64,000 bases of DNA. Origin: Tritrichomonas musculus (taxonomy: Eukaryota > Parabasalia > Tritrichomonadida > Tritrichomonadidae). The notes beneath the pieces are model-generated. The model did no database searches. It saw only the letters and a list, made by a program, of their open reading frames with translations, and had not been told where the DNA came from. The stretch spans positions 868,001-932,000 of the forward strand of contig JAPFFF010000058.1 of assembly GCA_039105265.1 (NCBI GenBank), read 5' to 3'. Position 1 is the first letter of the stretch. Every line of letters starts with the position of its first letter. The position numbers and the translations under genes are program-made. This document shows, in pieces, positions 20,401 to 30,355 of this stretch.

Positions 20401-21939
20401 AATTGATTTAAACTTAATTCATTTTTGTTAAGACTCTTTCAATATGATTGTGCTATTAATTGTACTAATTAGTCATTTCATTTATGTATAATCGAATGAA
20501 GAATGACAATTGATGAAATGTCTGTACTAGACTTCAAACTAAAATGTTGCATAATGGTTAAAAATTATATCTTTTGGCAAGTTGAAATTAATTTCAACAA
20601 AGATTATCAATCCCAAATACACATATTTGCTAAGGTTATATGTTTTCAGCATCAATTAGCATATCCAACTAAGTTTATGATCTTTTAATTAAGTTTATCT
20701 GAAGAATAATTGATTTTGAAATGTACACTTCCGTAAATATACTATGAATAAAATCTGATTTCTTATAGTCTTTTCTTGTAGATCCAAGAATTATTTGACT
20801 TTGCAGATCAAACATCTTATAGTCCTTTCGTATATTGACCTTATTGTTTATTACATTATATTTATAAACAAATTAATCTACCAATTATCTCAGTTTCTCA
20901 CTTGTTTCAATTAATATTTAATGTATTTTGGCATATTGCAGACAGGTTTTTAAAAATGGTTCCTCAAAAACTTGAAAATCTGTGAAATATTAGGTTCTTC
21001 AACCGAGCATAGCTCATATTTCAATGTCATTGTAAAAATATTTATCATTAGATGTTATAAATCTTATATGTTCTTTTCCAATTGCCTTCAGAAATTACTA
21101 TAAATAAGATTAAAAATGACTTTGTTTAACAGTTTCATTTTTTGGGCCTCTGAAAAATAGAATGTCAAAGTACTTTAAAAGATTAATATCACATTACGAT
21201 TACATCCATAAGATAAAATAATATTTTTTCATCAGAAAGAATATGTTTCTATAAATATTAAGGTAAAGATGAATTGAAATTGAAATTGAGAGATCTAAAA
21301 GACTTGTAAATGGTTTGTTAAGTTTTATTTCATTTTTGATGAGGAGGATGGATCATCAAACATCAGACCATTTCATGTCTGTATAATAATGAACTTATAT
21401 ATTTATTTTTTTGCTAGCATGACATCAACTTTATATTGTAACACCAATTAAAACAATTTTGTCAATTTAACAATTAAAAGTTTCTTTCTCGATGTATCTT
21501 TAAGAAAGAATTAGCAACATTATAAAGTTTAAATAAGATAAACACCGAATTCAATCCATTATTGCATAAATGAACATACATTGTTAAACTCTTGCGTTAT
21601 TTTATCATTACAGGATGTTATTGAAATATATTTCATTACATATATCCAATATTTGTTAAGTATCTATATGTGCAAACTCAATAATACAAAATAAAAATCA
21701 AGACTAACAATATTGATGATCGAAATTCATAAGAAAAGCAAAGAGAAGTAAATAAATTTTTGAAATAGATAATATTATAACAAACAAAATATTATTTTCT
21801 AAAAACACTTTTAAATAAATATGAGTTTTAATATATATATACTATAAAAAGTTTATTAAATGCATCATATATTAATCAATTAAATATATACACTAAAAAT
21901 AAAATTACATTAGTGTGATTGAACTTTTTATGGTAATTT

Positions 21940-21971
<32 letters not shown>

Positions 21972-22110
21972 CAAAAATAAATAGACATTTTTTCATATAT
22001 ATATATACATAAAAAAATATTTTAACGTATTTTAGATAGAAAATTTATTTAAAATTTATTCAATTTTTTATATAAGATGATTTAAATTTTGAATAATTTG
22101 ACGTTATATT
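20401..22110. other. Unassigned AT-rich stretch, probably decayed mobile DNA
   Basis: No intact gene. Minus-strand stretches such as IRKDYKMFDLQSQIILGSTR (about 20770-20830) look like decayed coding sequence and may continue the older Polinton, but I cannot name a family. A TA dinucleotide run lies at 21949-21970. Confidence 0.35.
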
Positions 22111-22119
22111 CATTCAATT

Positions 22120-22870
22120 TATTCAAATGACTGCATCACACTCGCTAATGGTATACGTAAGTTTGATCATGACCTCAATGAAGTGTTCAAGAAAGCTAAC
22201 AACAAATTCCCAGGCATTAACCAGTACATATCAATCAGTGCAATCGGCTACGACTTCGCACGCACATATGGTTGCACTAAAGACTGCTTCACACTATCAG
22301 GCAAGCCACAGAACTTCATCCAACGTTGTGTAAGTGGTGGTAGAACAATGACAGCTAACAATGAGAAGCAATATGTTGAAGGTAAGATACAAGACTTCGA
22401 TGCAGTCAGCTTATATCCATCAGCTATGCACATCATGCCAGGCATACCAAAGGGTAAACCACAAGTTATACCATCAAACACAACTCACGATCAACTCATG
22501 TGTTATGATACGTTCTTCATTGAGATCAACATCAAACACATAAAGTGTAAGTCAACTAACCCATATAGGTTTGGTCAGGTATTCATACGCAATGAAGAAG
22601 GCACTAAACTGTTTTGCAACCAACCAGTTGACCACTTCTATATTGATAAGATTGGTTTGATTGATTTGATTGCAGCTTATGATATTGAATATGAATTCTT
22701 ACGTGGTTACTACTTCAATGATGGTTTCAATTCATCCATCAACACATTCATTGATACACTATTCGAGTTACGAAAAACATACAAGCGTGAACATAACCCA
22801 CTTGAGAAGACCATCAAGTTGTTACTCAACTCAATCTATGGCAAGTCAATATTAAAGCCAATCACAGAAG
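22120..22870 (+). pseudogene. Polinton DNA polymerase B, palm-domain part (fossil)
   Basis: The frame contains DFDAVSLYPSAM, the family-B polymerase motif A (D-x-x-SLYPS), and KLLLNSIYGKS, motif B (K-x3-NS-x-YG). Between them lies the insertion typical of protein-primed polymerases. Upstream, NDCITLANGIRKF and DCFTLSGKPQNFIQRCVSGG match the approach to the palm in trichomonad Mavericks. The polymerase would copy the linear element from a terminal protein. Broken. Confidence 0.8.
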
Positions 22871-25800
22871 TCAGCGTAGTAAACCCTTGTCCATGGCGTA
22901 ATACGTTTGGCTTTAGATTCTTCTTCTTGGCAACATAACGTTTCAATATAGTCGAGTTCAATGTAATCATTCAAGTGGTTATCGAACTCACATGTTGTTA
23001 GTATGTTTTGTTCACATTGATTGATCTCGCGGAAGTAGCTGCATTCAAACATCTTGCGGAATACCTTAGTGAAATCATTACCTGTCCAATCAGCAGTGGT
23101 GTAAAGTGGATAGCCTGTTTGATTAACGCCTCTGATGTGAAATCGTTTTTCAACTGGAATGTCAGCATGCTTTTCATCGAGTTCATCTCTATGTTCAATG
23201 TAATAGGTGGTGATTGGCAACTTCTCATTGTTATCAATCATGAAATGGTCTTTGTATAATAGCAACCTAACCACTCTATCAGCAGTCACATTACTGTTCT
23301 TATGTGTGTCAATGCTTAAGTGTTTTTGATGTTTAACATCACGTGATTCATCAATGCGATATACAATGAAGTGGCATTGCATTTCACTAGCTATTTTGAG
23401 TATCATATTGATGGGTACTGAACGTGTGTGTATCATACCACGTAACATGTCAATCTCATCTTTAGTGAATACACCTGACTGAATGCATGCATATACGAAG
23501 CAGTTGTCAGTATAGTTTTTGGCATCGACCTCGTGAAAGATCTGATAACGTGATAAGTCAAGTGATGGGATGAGGTTAATGTATGGAAAGAATGCACCAT
23601 CATATGAGTTGCGGAATGAATCAACTGTTGCAACATCAACATATTCACCATTAATCTTCTCTTGAAATACTGTTTTACCATTGCGTTTAGTTAACTTATA
23701 GAAGGTAACAACAAACTTAACTGGGATGTAATCAGCATTAACTTCTGGATCAGTATCAGAACCGAACTGTTCAACTGTAATGTTACCAAGTATTCCATCA
23801 ATTACTTCATCAATAGTTAACTCATTGTTTATTGGAAAGGATTTTATATGTCTATCTTCATTATCATAACTTAATACACTTGCTGTGGGAAAGCGTGATC
23901 TGTTATCGCGAATATATCTCAACACTTGTATGAATGCATGTTGTGTTTCAATGTTGTTATCAATATTAACTTCGAATGCATCATGATTGTTAGCAGCAGT
24001 CATCATACGTTCCAACTCATCTTGATACTTAGTTTCATCGTAGTAGTGGTCTCCATACAAGCGTTCAGCTGCATCCATAAGTGAAAGAATGAATTCATCA
24101 TCATTGTATTGGTCATCATCAATCATTTGTAGAGTGTTAATAATCGTGGATGTAGCTATGAATGTGAATGGTGTATATTCAATAACGGCATTGGTAAGAT
24201 CTGTTATGTGTTCAACATCATTATTTACAGTGGTGACATCAACATCATTCGTAGTGGCTTCGTAATCATCAACTAGGATTAACTTCTGATCATCATCTGA
24301 ATCGAAATCAATAATATCATATGGTGGTATTATGTAATTACGACGGTATAACGTAAGTGAACCGCCTTTCTCAATGATAGTGATGGCATGTTTGTTGTCA
24401 TCATCGTATTGATATGTTTCAACAGCAGCAATATCAAAGGTTTCAATCTCAAGGTCTGGTTCGTATTTGGACTCAGCATAGAGTTTAACGTCAATAACAT
24501 CGCCTGTTTCACGTACTACCTTGTTTAGTTCAAACTTAACATCATTACCATCATCATCTTGTCCGACTTCATCAAAACAATCATCTTCAACTTCATAATC
24601 ACATACTTCAATGTCGATGATGTTACCATTGCTATCATATGTAACTTCACATGGTTTAACGTCAATAGTACAATACTCAACTGATTCATCGACGAAATCA
24701 ATAGCATTAACATTAACAATCGTCAACTTAGCGTGTTCATCAATGGGTTCGTCAACGAAATCAATAGCATCAACATATTCAATCATCAACTTGGCATGTT
24801 CATCAATGGGTTCAACTACTTCTTCACTGTGTGTGGCGTTATTAAGTGGTTCATCAACTAGTTCAATAGCGTTAACATCATCATCGTCATATGATGCAGA
24901 CTCTTCGCGGTGAAGGTTTTCAGCTCCATTCATGAGTGAAAGAATGGATTGAATCATATAATAGTATGCAACGCGTTGAGCTATATCAACAAATTGCGAA
25001 CAAACATAACCATCACATTCATGTTCAACATTATCATAGTCAACTTCATGATATTCATAGTAGTCATCATCAGCTGATGTAAACTTATCATCATATGGTG
25101 GTAACTCTTTAGGTGTTGCTTTGATATCAATAACTTCACCAGTTTCACGTACTACTTTATGTAATTCAACCTTAACATAATAACCATTATCATCACATGC
25201 GGTTAGGAAATCTGATTCACTAACTTCATAATCACATACTTTAACTTCGACAATGGTACCGTCACTATCAAATCTAACGTCACATGGCTTGATGTCAATA
25301 GTAACATTATGTAAGTCAACTGTATCAGAAGCAAGCTCTTCATCATGTTGTGTGGACTCTTCATTGTTAAGTGATTCTTCATCATCATTGTTAAGTGGTG
25401 CATCATCGTCATCGTTAAGTGGTGCATCGTCATCGTTAAGTGTTGCATTGTCATCGTTAAGTGTTGCATCGTCATCGTTAAGTGTTGCATTGTCATCGTT
25501 AAGTGTTGCATCATCGTCATCAAATATGGGTTCTTCTTCATCCGATGCTAGCTCGTCATCATCAAGTGGGGTTGCGTCATCATCGTTAAGTGATACATCA
25601 TCGTCATCGTTAAGTGGTGTTGCAATGGTAGCATCATCGTCAAATATAAGTTCAACATCATCGTTAAGTGATACATCATCGTCTTCGTTAAGTGGTGTTG
25701 CAATGGTAGCATCATCATCGTCAAATATAAGTTCAACATCATCGTCTTCGTCAAGTGATGAGGTATCGTCATCGTCAAATATGAGTTCAACATCATCGTC

Positions 25801-25947
25801 AAGTGGTGTATCAATGTTATCGTATGATGGGATGACGTCATTACTATGTTCGGATATGATGAGTGAGTCGTTATCAATGTATGTGGTTGTGTCCTCATCA
25901 TAAGTGCAGTTTTCAATTGCGATTAATTCGGATATGGCGAATGGCAT
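22852..25947 (-). pseudogene. Polinton DNA polymerase B, long acidic front part (fossil)
   Basis: This open frame of 1031 codons starts MPFAISELIAIENC. Residues 1-210 are an Asp-rich low-complexity tail built of tandem units (DDDATLNDD and similar). Two copies of a roughly 60-residue module follow at about 214-279 and 425-489. A region with DNCFVYACIQSGVFTKDEID and IASEMQCHFIVYRIDES comes next, as seen N-terminal to the polymerase in Polintons. The frame ends near PWTRVYYADF, the likely start of the exonuclease motif. It belongs to a fossil element, although the frame is long and uninterrupted. Function of the acidic region unknown. Confidence 0.65.
25385..25800 (-). repeat. Tandem repeats inside the acidic polymerase region
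   Basis: At about 25390-25520 a 21-bp unit (GTTGCATCGTCATCGTTAAG plus one base) recurs five or six times. At about 25590-25800 a longer block of roughly 78 bp, containing GGTGTTGCAATGGTAGCATC, is duplicated. All units keep the reading frame, which explains the ATLNDDD-type protein repeats. Confidence 0.75.
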
Positions 25948-26078
25948 TTGTGTGATGATAAAAAAATTGACACGCTAAAAAAATTAGGGTGAGCTTAATT
26001 GAAAAAAAGTAGTGTGTTTACAGTTGAACCACGTTATGTGAACCGTTGTGTGACGTGATATGTGGCGTGTGACATGAG

Positions 26079-26152
26079 GTGATGACATGAGGTGGTGACA
26101 TGAGTTTAACGTGAGGTGATGACATGAGGTGATGACATGAGTTTAACGTGAG
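26079..26152 (+). repeat. 37-bp tandem duplication upstream of the polymerase frame
   Basis: Two consecutive 37-bp units (GTGATGACATGAGG ... TTTAACGTGAG) with one mismatch, themselves built of a 13-bp GTGATGACATGAG motif. They lie about 130-205 bp before the minus-strand polymerase start and could be promoter elements of the Polinton or simple minisatellite growth. Confidence 0.7.
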
Positions 26153-26230
26153 GTGACGTGTTAAGTTTTGACATGAGGTTTCACATTGAAAGTGCTATGA
26201 TCTAGAAATGTCAAAAGGTATGGAGTTTCA

Positions 26231-26752
26231 TCTTAAGGGGGGCAGATGATACGTAGTATCAGACGCCACCCTTAGGGTATCTACTAATCGGTTATGACAA
26301 AAAGAAAGTACAATCGCGGACGCAAAATGTCTGAAATCTGGCTGTTCGGGGGAATATGCCGTCAAACTGGCGAAAGATTCATATTCCAAGTCCCCGAACG
26401 GTCTGCAGATTATTTAATTCCACTGATCCAAGTTTACATCAAACCTGGAACTACCATACATTCTGATGGTTGGGCGGCATATAATGAAATCAAAAACCTG
26501 CCGCAAAACTATAATCATCTCATCGTCAATCATTCTGAAAATTTCGTTGATCCTGAAACTGGCTGCCACACTCAATCAGTTGAGCGAATGTGGCGGGAAG
26601 TTAAGCGGGTCAAACGAATAATGGAAGGAATAAATCCTATCGACATAGATGGGTATATCGCCGAATACCTCTGGCGAAAGCATGAAGAAGTCAATTACTC
26701 AAATGGCTTTAATAAAGCAGTCATGCTTTTATATGGCTGCCCTTTTTACTAA
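26231..26752 (+). mobile_element. Truncated Merlin (IS1016/IS1595-like) element
   Basis: Just after the Polinton piece, a G-rich edge (GGGGGGCAGATGATACGTAG, containing the palindrome GATACGTAGTATC) leads into a Merlin transposase fragment. No matching right end was found. The truncated coding region indicates a dead copy. Confidence 0.6.
26294..26752 (+). pseudogene. Merlin-type transposase, 5'-truncated
   Basis: This 152-residue frame begins TKRKYNRGR, which in full-length Merlin and ISXO2/IS1016 transposases directly follows the first catalytic Asp (V-E-x-D-E). Here a stop lies three codons before the ATG, so the first Asp and the zinc-binding N-terminus are gone (full proteins are about 300 residues). 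The rest is well kept: HSDGWAAYN with the second Asp (D58), VNHSENFVDPETGCHTQSVE with the Glu (E97, 38 residues on), and the C-terminal EYLWRKHEE. It is more GC-rich than the host DNA. It is a plain DNA transposon and cannot work by itself. Confidence 0.8.
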
Positions 26753-26802
26753 ATAAAAAAATAAATTTCAATAAACAAAAGTTTATTTATCATTTATTTA
26801 TT

Positions 26803-28203
26803 TTATATTAATTTTATTCTTATTATTATTGTAACCAACATCATCTTCTTCAACATCATCTCCTTAAACATCATCTCCTTAAACATCATCTCCTTAAACA
26901 TCATCTCCTTCATCATCATCTCCTTAAACATCATCTCCTTCATCATCATCTCCTTAAACATCATATCCTTCATCATCATCTCCTTAAACATCATCTCCTT
27001 CATCATCATCTCCTTAAACATCATCTCCTTCATCATCATCTCCTTAAACATCATCTCCTTAAACATCATATCCTTAAACATCATATCCTTAAACATCATC
27101 TCCTTAAACATCATCTCCTTAAACATCATCTCCTTAAACATCATCTCCTTAAACATCATCTCCTTAAACATCATCTCCTTAAACATCATATCCTTCATCA
27201 TCATCTCCTTAAACATCATCTCCTTCATCATCATCTCCTTAAACATCATCTCCTTAAACATCATATCCTTAAACATCATCTCCTTAAACATCATCTCCTT
27301 CAGCATCATCTCTTTAAACATCATCTCCTTAAACATCATATCCTTAAACATCATCTCCTTAAACATCATATCCTTCATCATCATCTCCTTAAACATCATC
27401 TCCTTCATCATCATCTCCTTAAACATCATCTCCTTCATCATCATCTCCTTAAACATCATCTCCTTAAACATCATCTCCTTAAACATCATCTCCTTAAACA
27501 TCATCTCCTTCAGCATCATCTCCTTAAACATCATCTCCTTAAACATCATCTCCTTAAACATCATCTCCTTAAACATCATCTCCTTAAACATCATCTCCTT
27601 AAACATCATCTCCTTCAGCATCATCTCTTTAAACATCATCTCCTTAAACATCATATCCTTCATCATCATCTCCTTAAACATCATCTCCTTAAACATCATC
27701 TCCTTAAACATCATATCCTTCATCATCATCTCCTTAAACATCATCTCCTTAAACATCATCTCCTTAAACATCATATCCTTCATCATCATCTCCTTAAACA
27801 TCATCTCCTTCATCATCATCTCCTTAAACATCATCTCCTTAAACATCATCTCCTTCAGCATCATCTCTTTAAACATCATCTCCTTAAACATCATCTCCTT
27901 AAACATCATCTCCTTAAACATCATCTCCTTCATCATCATCTCTTTAAACATCATCTCCTTAAACATCATCTCCTTAAACATCATCTCCTTAAACATCATC
28001 TCCTTAAACATCATCTCCTTAAACATCATCTCCTTCAGCATCATCTCTTTAAACATCATCTCCTTAAACATCATCTCCTTAAACATCATCTCCTTAAACA
28101 TCATCTCCTTCAGCATCATCTCTTTAAACATCATCTCCTTAAACATCATCTTTAACATCATCTTGACTAAATAGGGCTCAAGGAGGAAACTTTTGATTTT
28201 CAA
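26803..28203 (-). CDS. Repetitive frame of MMFKE pentapeptides (doubtful gene)
   Basis: This 466-residue frame consists almost wholly of the pentapeptide MMFKE and variants MMLKE, MMMKE and MMFKD, encoded by a 15-bp tandem array. On this strand the variants are conservative: Phe to Leu or Met, Glu to Asp, and AAG to AAA without change. This would suit selection on a coding repeat. However, the plus strand is also open in two frames over the array, so an open frame is expected by chance from a 15-bp unit without stops. No signal, domain or promoter motif supports a gene. I regard it as a possible but unproven protein. Confidence 0.25.
   Translation of the reverse strand: MKIKSFLLEPYLVKMMLKMMFKEMMFKEMMLKEMMFKEMMFKEMMFKEMMFKEMMLKEMMFKEMMFKEMMFKEMMFKEMMFKEMMFKEMMMKEMMFKEMMFKEMMFKEMMFKEMMLKEMMFKEMMFKEMMMKEMMFKEMMMKDMMFKEMMFKEMMFKEMMMKDMMFKEMMFKEMMFKEMMMKDMMFKEMMFKEMMLKEMMFKEMMFKEMMFKEMMFKEMMFKEMMFKEMMLKEMMFKEMMFKEMMFKEMMFKEMMMKEMMFKEMMMKEMMFKEMMMKDMMFKEMMFKDMMFKEMMFKEMMLKEMMFKEMMFKDMMFKEMMFKEMMMKEMMFKEMMMKDMMFKEMMFKEMMFKEMMFKEMMFKEMMFKEMMFKDMMFKDMMFKEMMFKEMMMKEMMFKEMMMKEMMFKEMMMKDMMFKEMMMKEMMFKEMMMKEMMFKEMMFKEMMFKEMMLKKMMLVTIIIRIKLI
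26832..28160 (+). repeat. 15-bp tandem array, about 88 units, nearly G-free
   Basis: The unit is CATCATCTCCTTAAA, in perfect 15-bp phase for about 1.3 kb with no visible insertions or deletions. Variants replace AAA by CAT or CAG, CTCC by ATCC, and CTCCTT by CTCTTT, in a mixed order. The plus strand has almost no G (only in the few CAG variants), so strand asymmetry is extreme. Flanks: Merlin fragment on the left, AT-rich DNA on the right. Confidence 0.95.
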
Positions 28204-28538
28204 TAATATTTCCTTATCTTTAGTTAAAATAACATTATCTTAAATAATATGAGTCATGCTAGAACTTTTTAATTGCATCAAACCAAAAATATCAATCAAA
28301 TCAATTCTGCGCACTTTTTAATAATTGAAAATTTGAAATGAGCCAAAAAAAGTTGTATTATTCAATTAATGTTGATAAAGAACTAAATAAAAAAGATTTC
28401 ATTTCAAATATTGATTTCTTAATTTTGCTTGAAAGTAGGATTTCTGTTCACAAATGAAACAAATTCAATATTTACGAATAAAAAAATGTGTCATTTCTTC
28501 AAAATTGGGAAACAATATTGAAATCAAAAGATAAAAGT

Positions 28539-28830
28539 TCAAAGAAGGTAATTCAAAAATGAATCATCAATGATTATGATTTCATTTTGTAAAAGTTAAA
28601 GAAGAATTCGCTTGTTGTCTTTGACAATATCGAAGATTTCTGAATTTGACAAGGATTGATTGATTGATTTTTTAAGGAATATAAGAATTTGATTGATCAA
28701 TTGGTCAGAAAGAGGAGCTCGGCAATGATCATCACTGATTTTCAATATTAAAATTAATAATATTTTACGTTCATGTTTGATATCTCTGTCATTGTCAATG
28801 AAATCACATTTTTTTAAAGTTCTTGAATAC
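28539..28830 (-). pseudogene. Fragment of a trichomonad ankyrin-protein N-terminal domain
   Basis: A minus-strand frame reads KILLILILKISDDHCRAPLS, SDQLINQILIFLKKS, then SNSEIFDIVKDNKRILL, an in-frame TAA at 28596-28598, and LLQNEIIIIDDSFLNYLL. This is the pattern of the conserved domain (DUF3447-type) that precedes ankyrin repeats in a very large trichomonad protein family (SNSEIFxIxKxNKRILLFLxxxxII). It is broken by that stop and by others on both sides, and no ankyrin repeats follow. It is a host gene relic, not a mobile element. The match is from memory of the family pattern. Confidence 0.55.
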
Positions 28831-29297
28831 TACATTCAACTTCAACCTGAAATGACCACCAATTTAAAGCCTAGGCTTATGATTAAAATGGAAAACTCAA
28901 AAAATGCATTTGAATATTAATAGAAATATATTGTGAGCAAAATAAAACATTTTTGTACATATAATATATTTATTTATATTATTTTTAAATTGGAAATATT
29001 TATTTATATAATTATTGCTATATATACAATTATATATTTCATATTAATTAATTATATATATTTTCAAATAACTAATATAAAGCTTTTTTTCCAAAATTAA
29101 AAATTGTATTGTTTTCTGTTGAATTGAAATAATTGATACACCAGTTGAATAATAGCATTTTCCTCATTTATAAGAAATATTCATATATTATATAAGATAT
29201 AAATACTATTTGTTGAGTTAGAATTAGATTAATTCAAGTATTGATTGATATATTCATTTTTAAATTTTTAGTCTAAATAGTATTCAAATTTTACATA
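28831..29297. other. AT-rich intergenic
   Basis: Nothing recognised. The sequence is very AT-rich between about 28920 and 29290. Confidence 0.4.
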
Positions 29298-29463
29298 TTG
29301 AATGCTTATCCACTTTAGCTCAGAAAAAAAAAATAAAAATTGAGAAAAAAGCAAAATTTATTCAATATTTTGAAAACCTTAAGAAAATATCATTTTTTTT
29401 TGAGACCATGCATAGAAAAAGTTTCCAAAGTATTCAATTTGTCTGTTTTCCTTGATCAGTACC
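29298..29463 (-). repeat. 166-bp dispersed repeat, copy B
   Basis: Inverted copy of 16005-16170, same length (166 bp), about 98% identical, differing at two bases and in A/T-run lengths. The strong identity over 13 kb distance indicates recent dispersal. Confidence 0.75.
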
Positions 29464-29466
29464 AAT

Positions 29467-29553
29467 ACGTTTTTTCTAGAAGCCTTCACAAATATTTATG
29501 AGATCTCATATAAAAATACTCGTTTTTTCTATCCCCTCCCACAAATATTCAAT
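29467..29553 (+). repeat. 87-bp direct repeat, first copy
   Basis: ACGTTTTTTCTAGAAGCCTT and so on, repeated in the same orientation at 30269-30355 with about four differences. The pair brackets the miniature element at 29730-30207. It starts three bases after the 166-bp repeat. Confidence 0.75.
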
Positions 29554-29729
29554 TAAAATACGTTTTTTAAAAAAAACGTGTTTTTTGAAAAAAAGTTTTT
29601 CCTTTGTTAATAATTAATATAAATATAATATTCTTTAATAAATATTTTTTAATATATATTATAACAATAAAAATATTATTTAATAAATTATAAATCTTTA
29701 TTTTGATAATTTTTTTCATTAATTCTGCT

Positions 29730-30207
29730 TAGACTTGTTATTTTGAGAATCGATATCAAAAACGTCACTTTTTTTCATCTGATACTCGATTATCAGTTTA
29801 AAAATCTGATATCGAGATTATCGATTATCAAGATATCAGATATGAAATGTGATATAAAAATAATTGTAAACTTGATATCAATTACCGAGATCTCGAGATC
29901 TCAAACAGATTCATCTTTTTTTATAATTGGTATTTGTGATTTTATAATATCTAAAAATAAATAATATAATGTATTGATGTTTATTTTAAGATTAAAATCA
30001 AAAAATACATTCTTTTTTATGAAATATTTGAGATTAAAATACGATCATATATTTATCAAAAAGTTTAATTGAAAATTCTGATATCAAAAGCTGAGAAAAA
30101 AAAATCTCGATCTCTGAAATCGATCTCGAGAATCTGTGTATATTTATGTATCGATATCAAAAAGTCAATCAATTATCGATCTCGAGAATCGGAGAATAAC
30201 AAGTCTA
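29730..30207. mobile_element. 478-bp TIR miniature, uninterrupted copy
   Basis: Starts TAGACTTGTTATTTTGAG and ends AATAACAAGTCTA. It is flanked by the 8-bp duplication ATTCTGCT (29722-29729 and 30208-30215). It is nearly identical to the outer element at 14245-15864 without its insertion and so shows the empty site of the inner element. It has no transposase; the 73-codon frame inside is a by-product. Internal GAGATCTCGAGATCTC-like palindromes could form strong hairpins. Confidence 0.9.
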
Positions 30208-30268
30208 ATTCTGCTCAATAATGGATATTCAAATAACGAACAATAATGCATTGTGAAATAAAAAAAAC

Positions 30269-30355
30269 ACGTTTTTTCTAGAAGCCTTCACAAATATTTA
30301 TGAGATCTCATATAAAAATACTCGTTTTTTCTATCTCCTCCCTCAAATATTCAAT
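30269..30355 (+). repeat. 87-bp direct repeat, second copy
   Basis: Partner of 29467-29553, same orientation and length. Confidence 0.75.

Larger units (their letters stand above)
22120..26230. mobile_element. Rearranged Polinton (Maverick) piece
   Basis: This about 4.1-kb stretch has visibly higher GC than its surroundings. It carries two parts of one protein-primed DNA polymerase B gene: a front part on the minus strand (22852-25947) and a palm-domain part on the plus strand (about 22120-22870), meeting tail to tail. That is not the layout of a working element, so it has been rearranged. No TIRs are visible at its ends, and the left edge passes abruptly into AT-rich DNA. It is a fossil with at least two breaks. 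Confidence 0.75.

Noticed and set aside
25253-25903. Ser-rich plus-strand frame opposite the acidic polymerase region
   Set aside because: It is the antisense shadow of the Asp-rich repeats (GAT/ATC); the minus frame carries the Polinton-type domains.
26832-28160. CRISPR-like array
   Set aside because: Units are contiguous 15-mers without spacers; this is a minisatellite in eukaryotic DNA.
29743-29964. Frame of 73 codons as a gene
   Set aside because: Inside the 478-bp miniature; not kept in the sister copy because of the inserted element.
29467-30355. LTR-type element from the paired 87-bp direct repeats
   Set aside because: Repeats are too short, with no TG...CA ends, no primer-binding site and no coding sequence; the DNA between them is explained by a TIR miniature.
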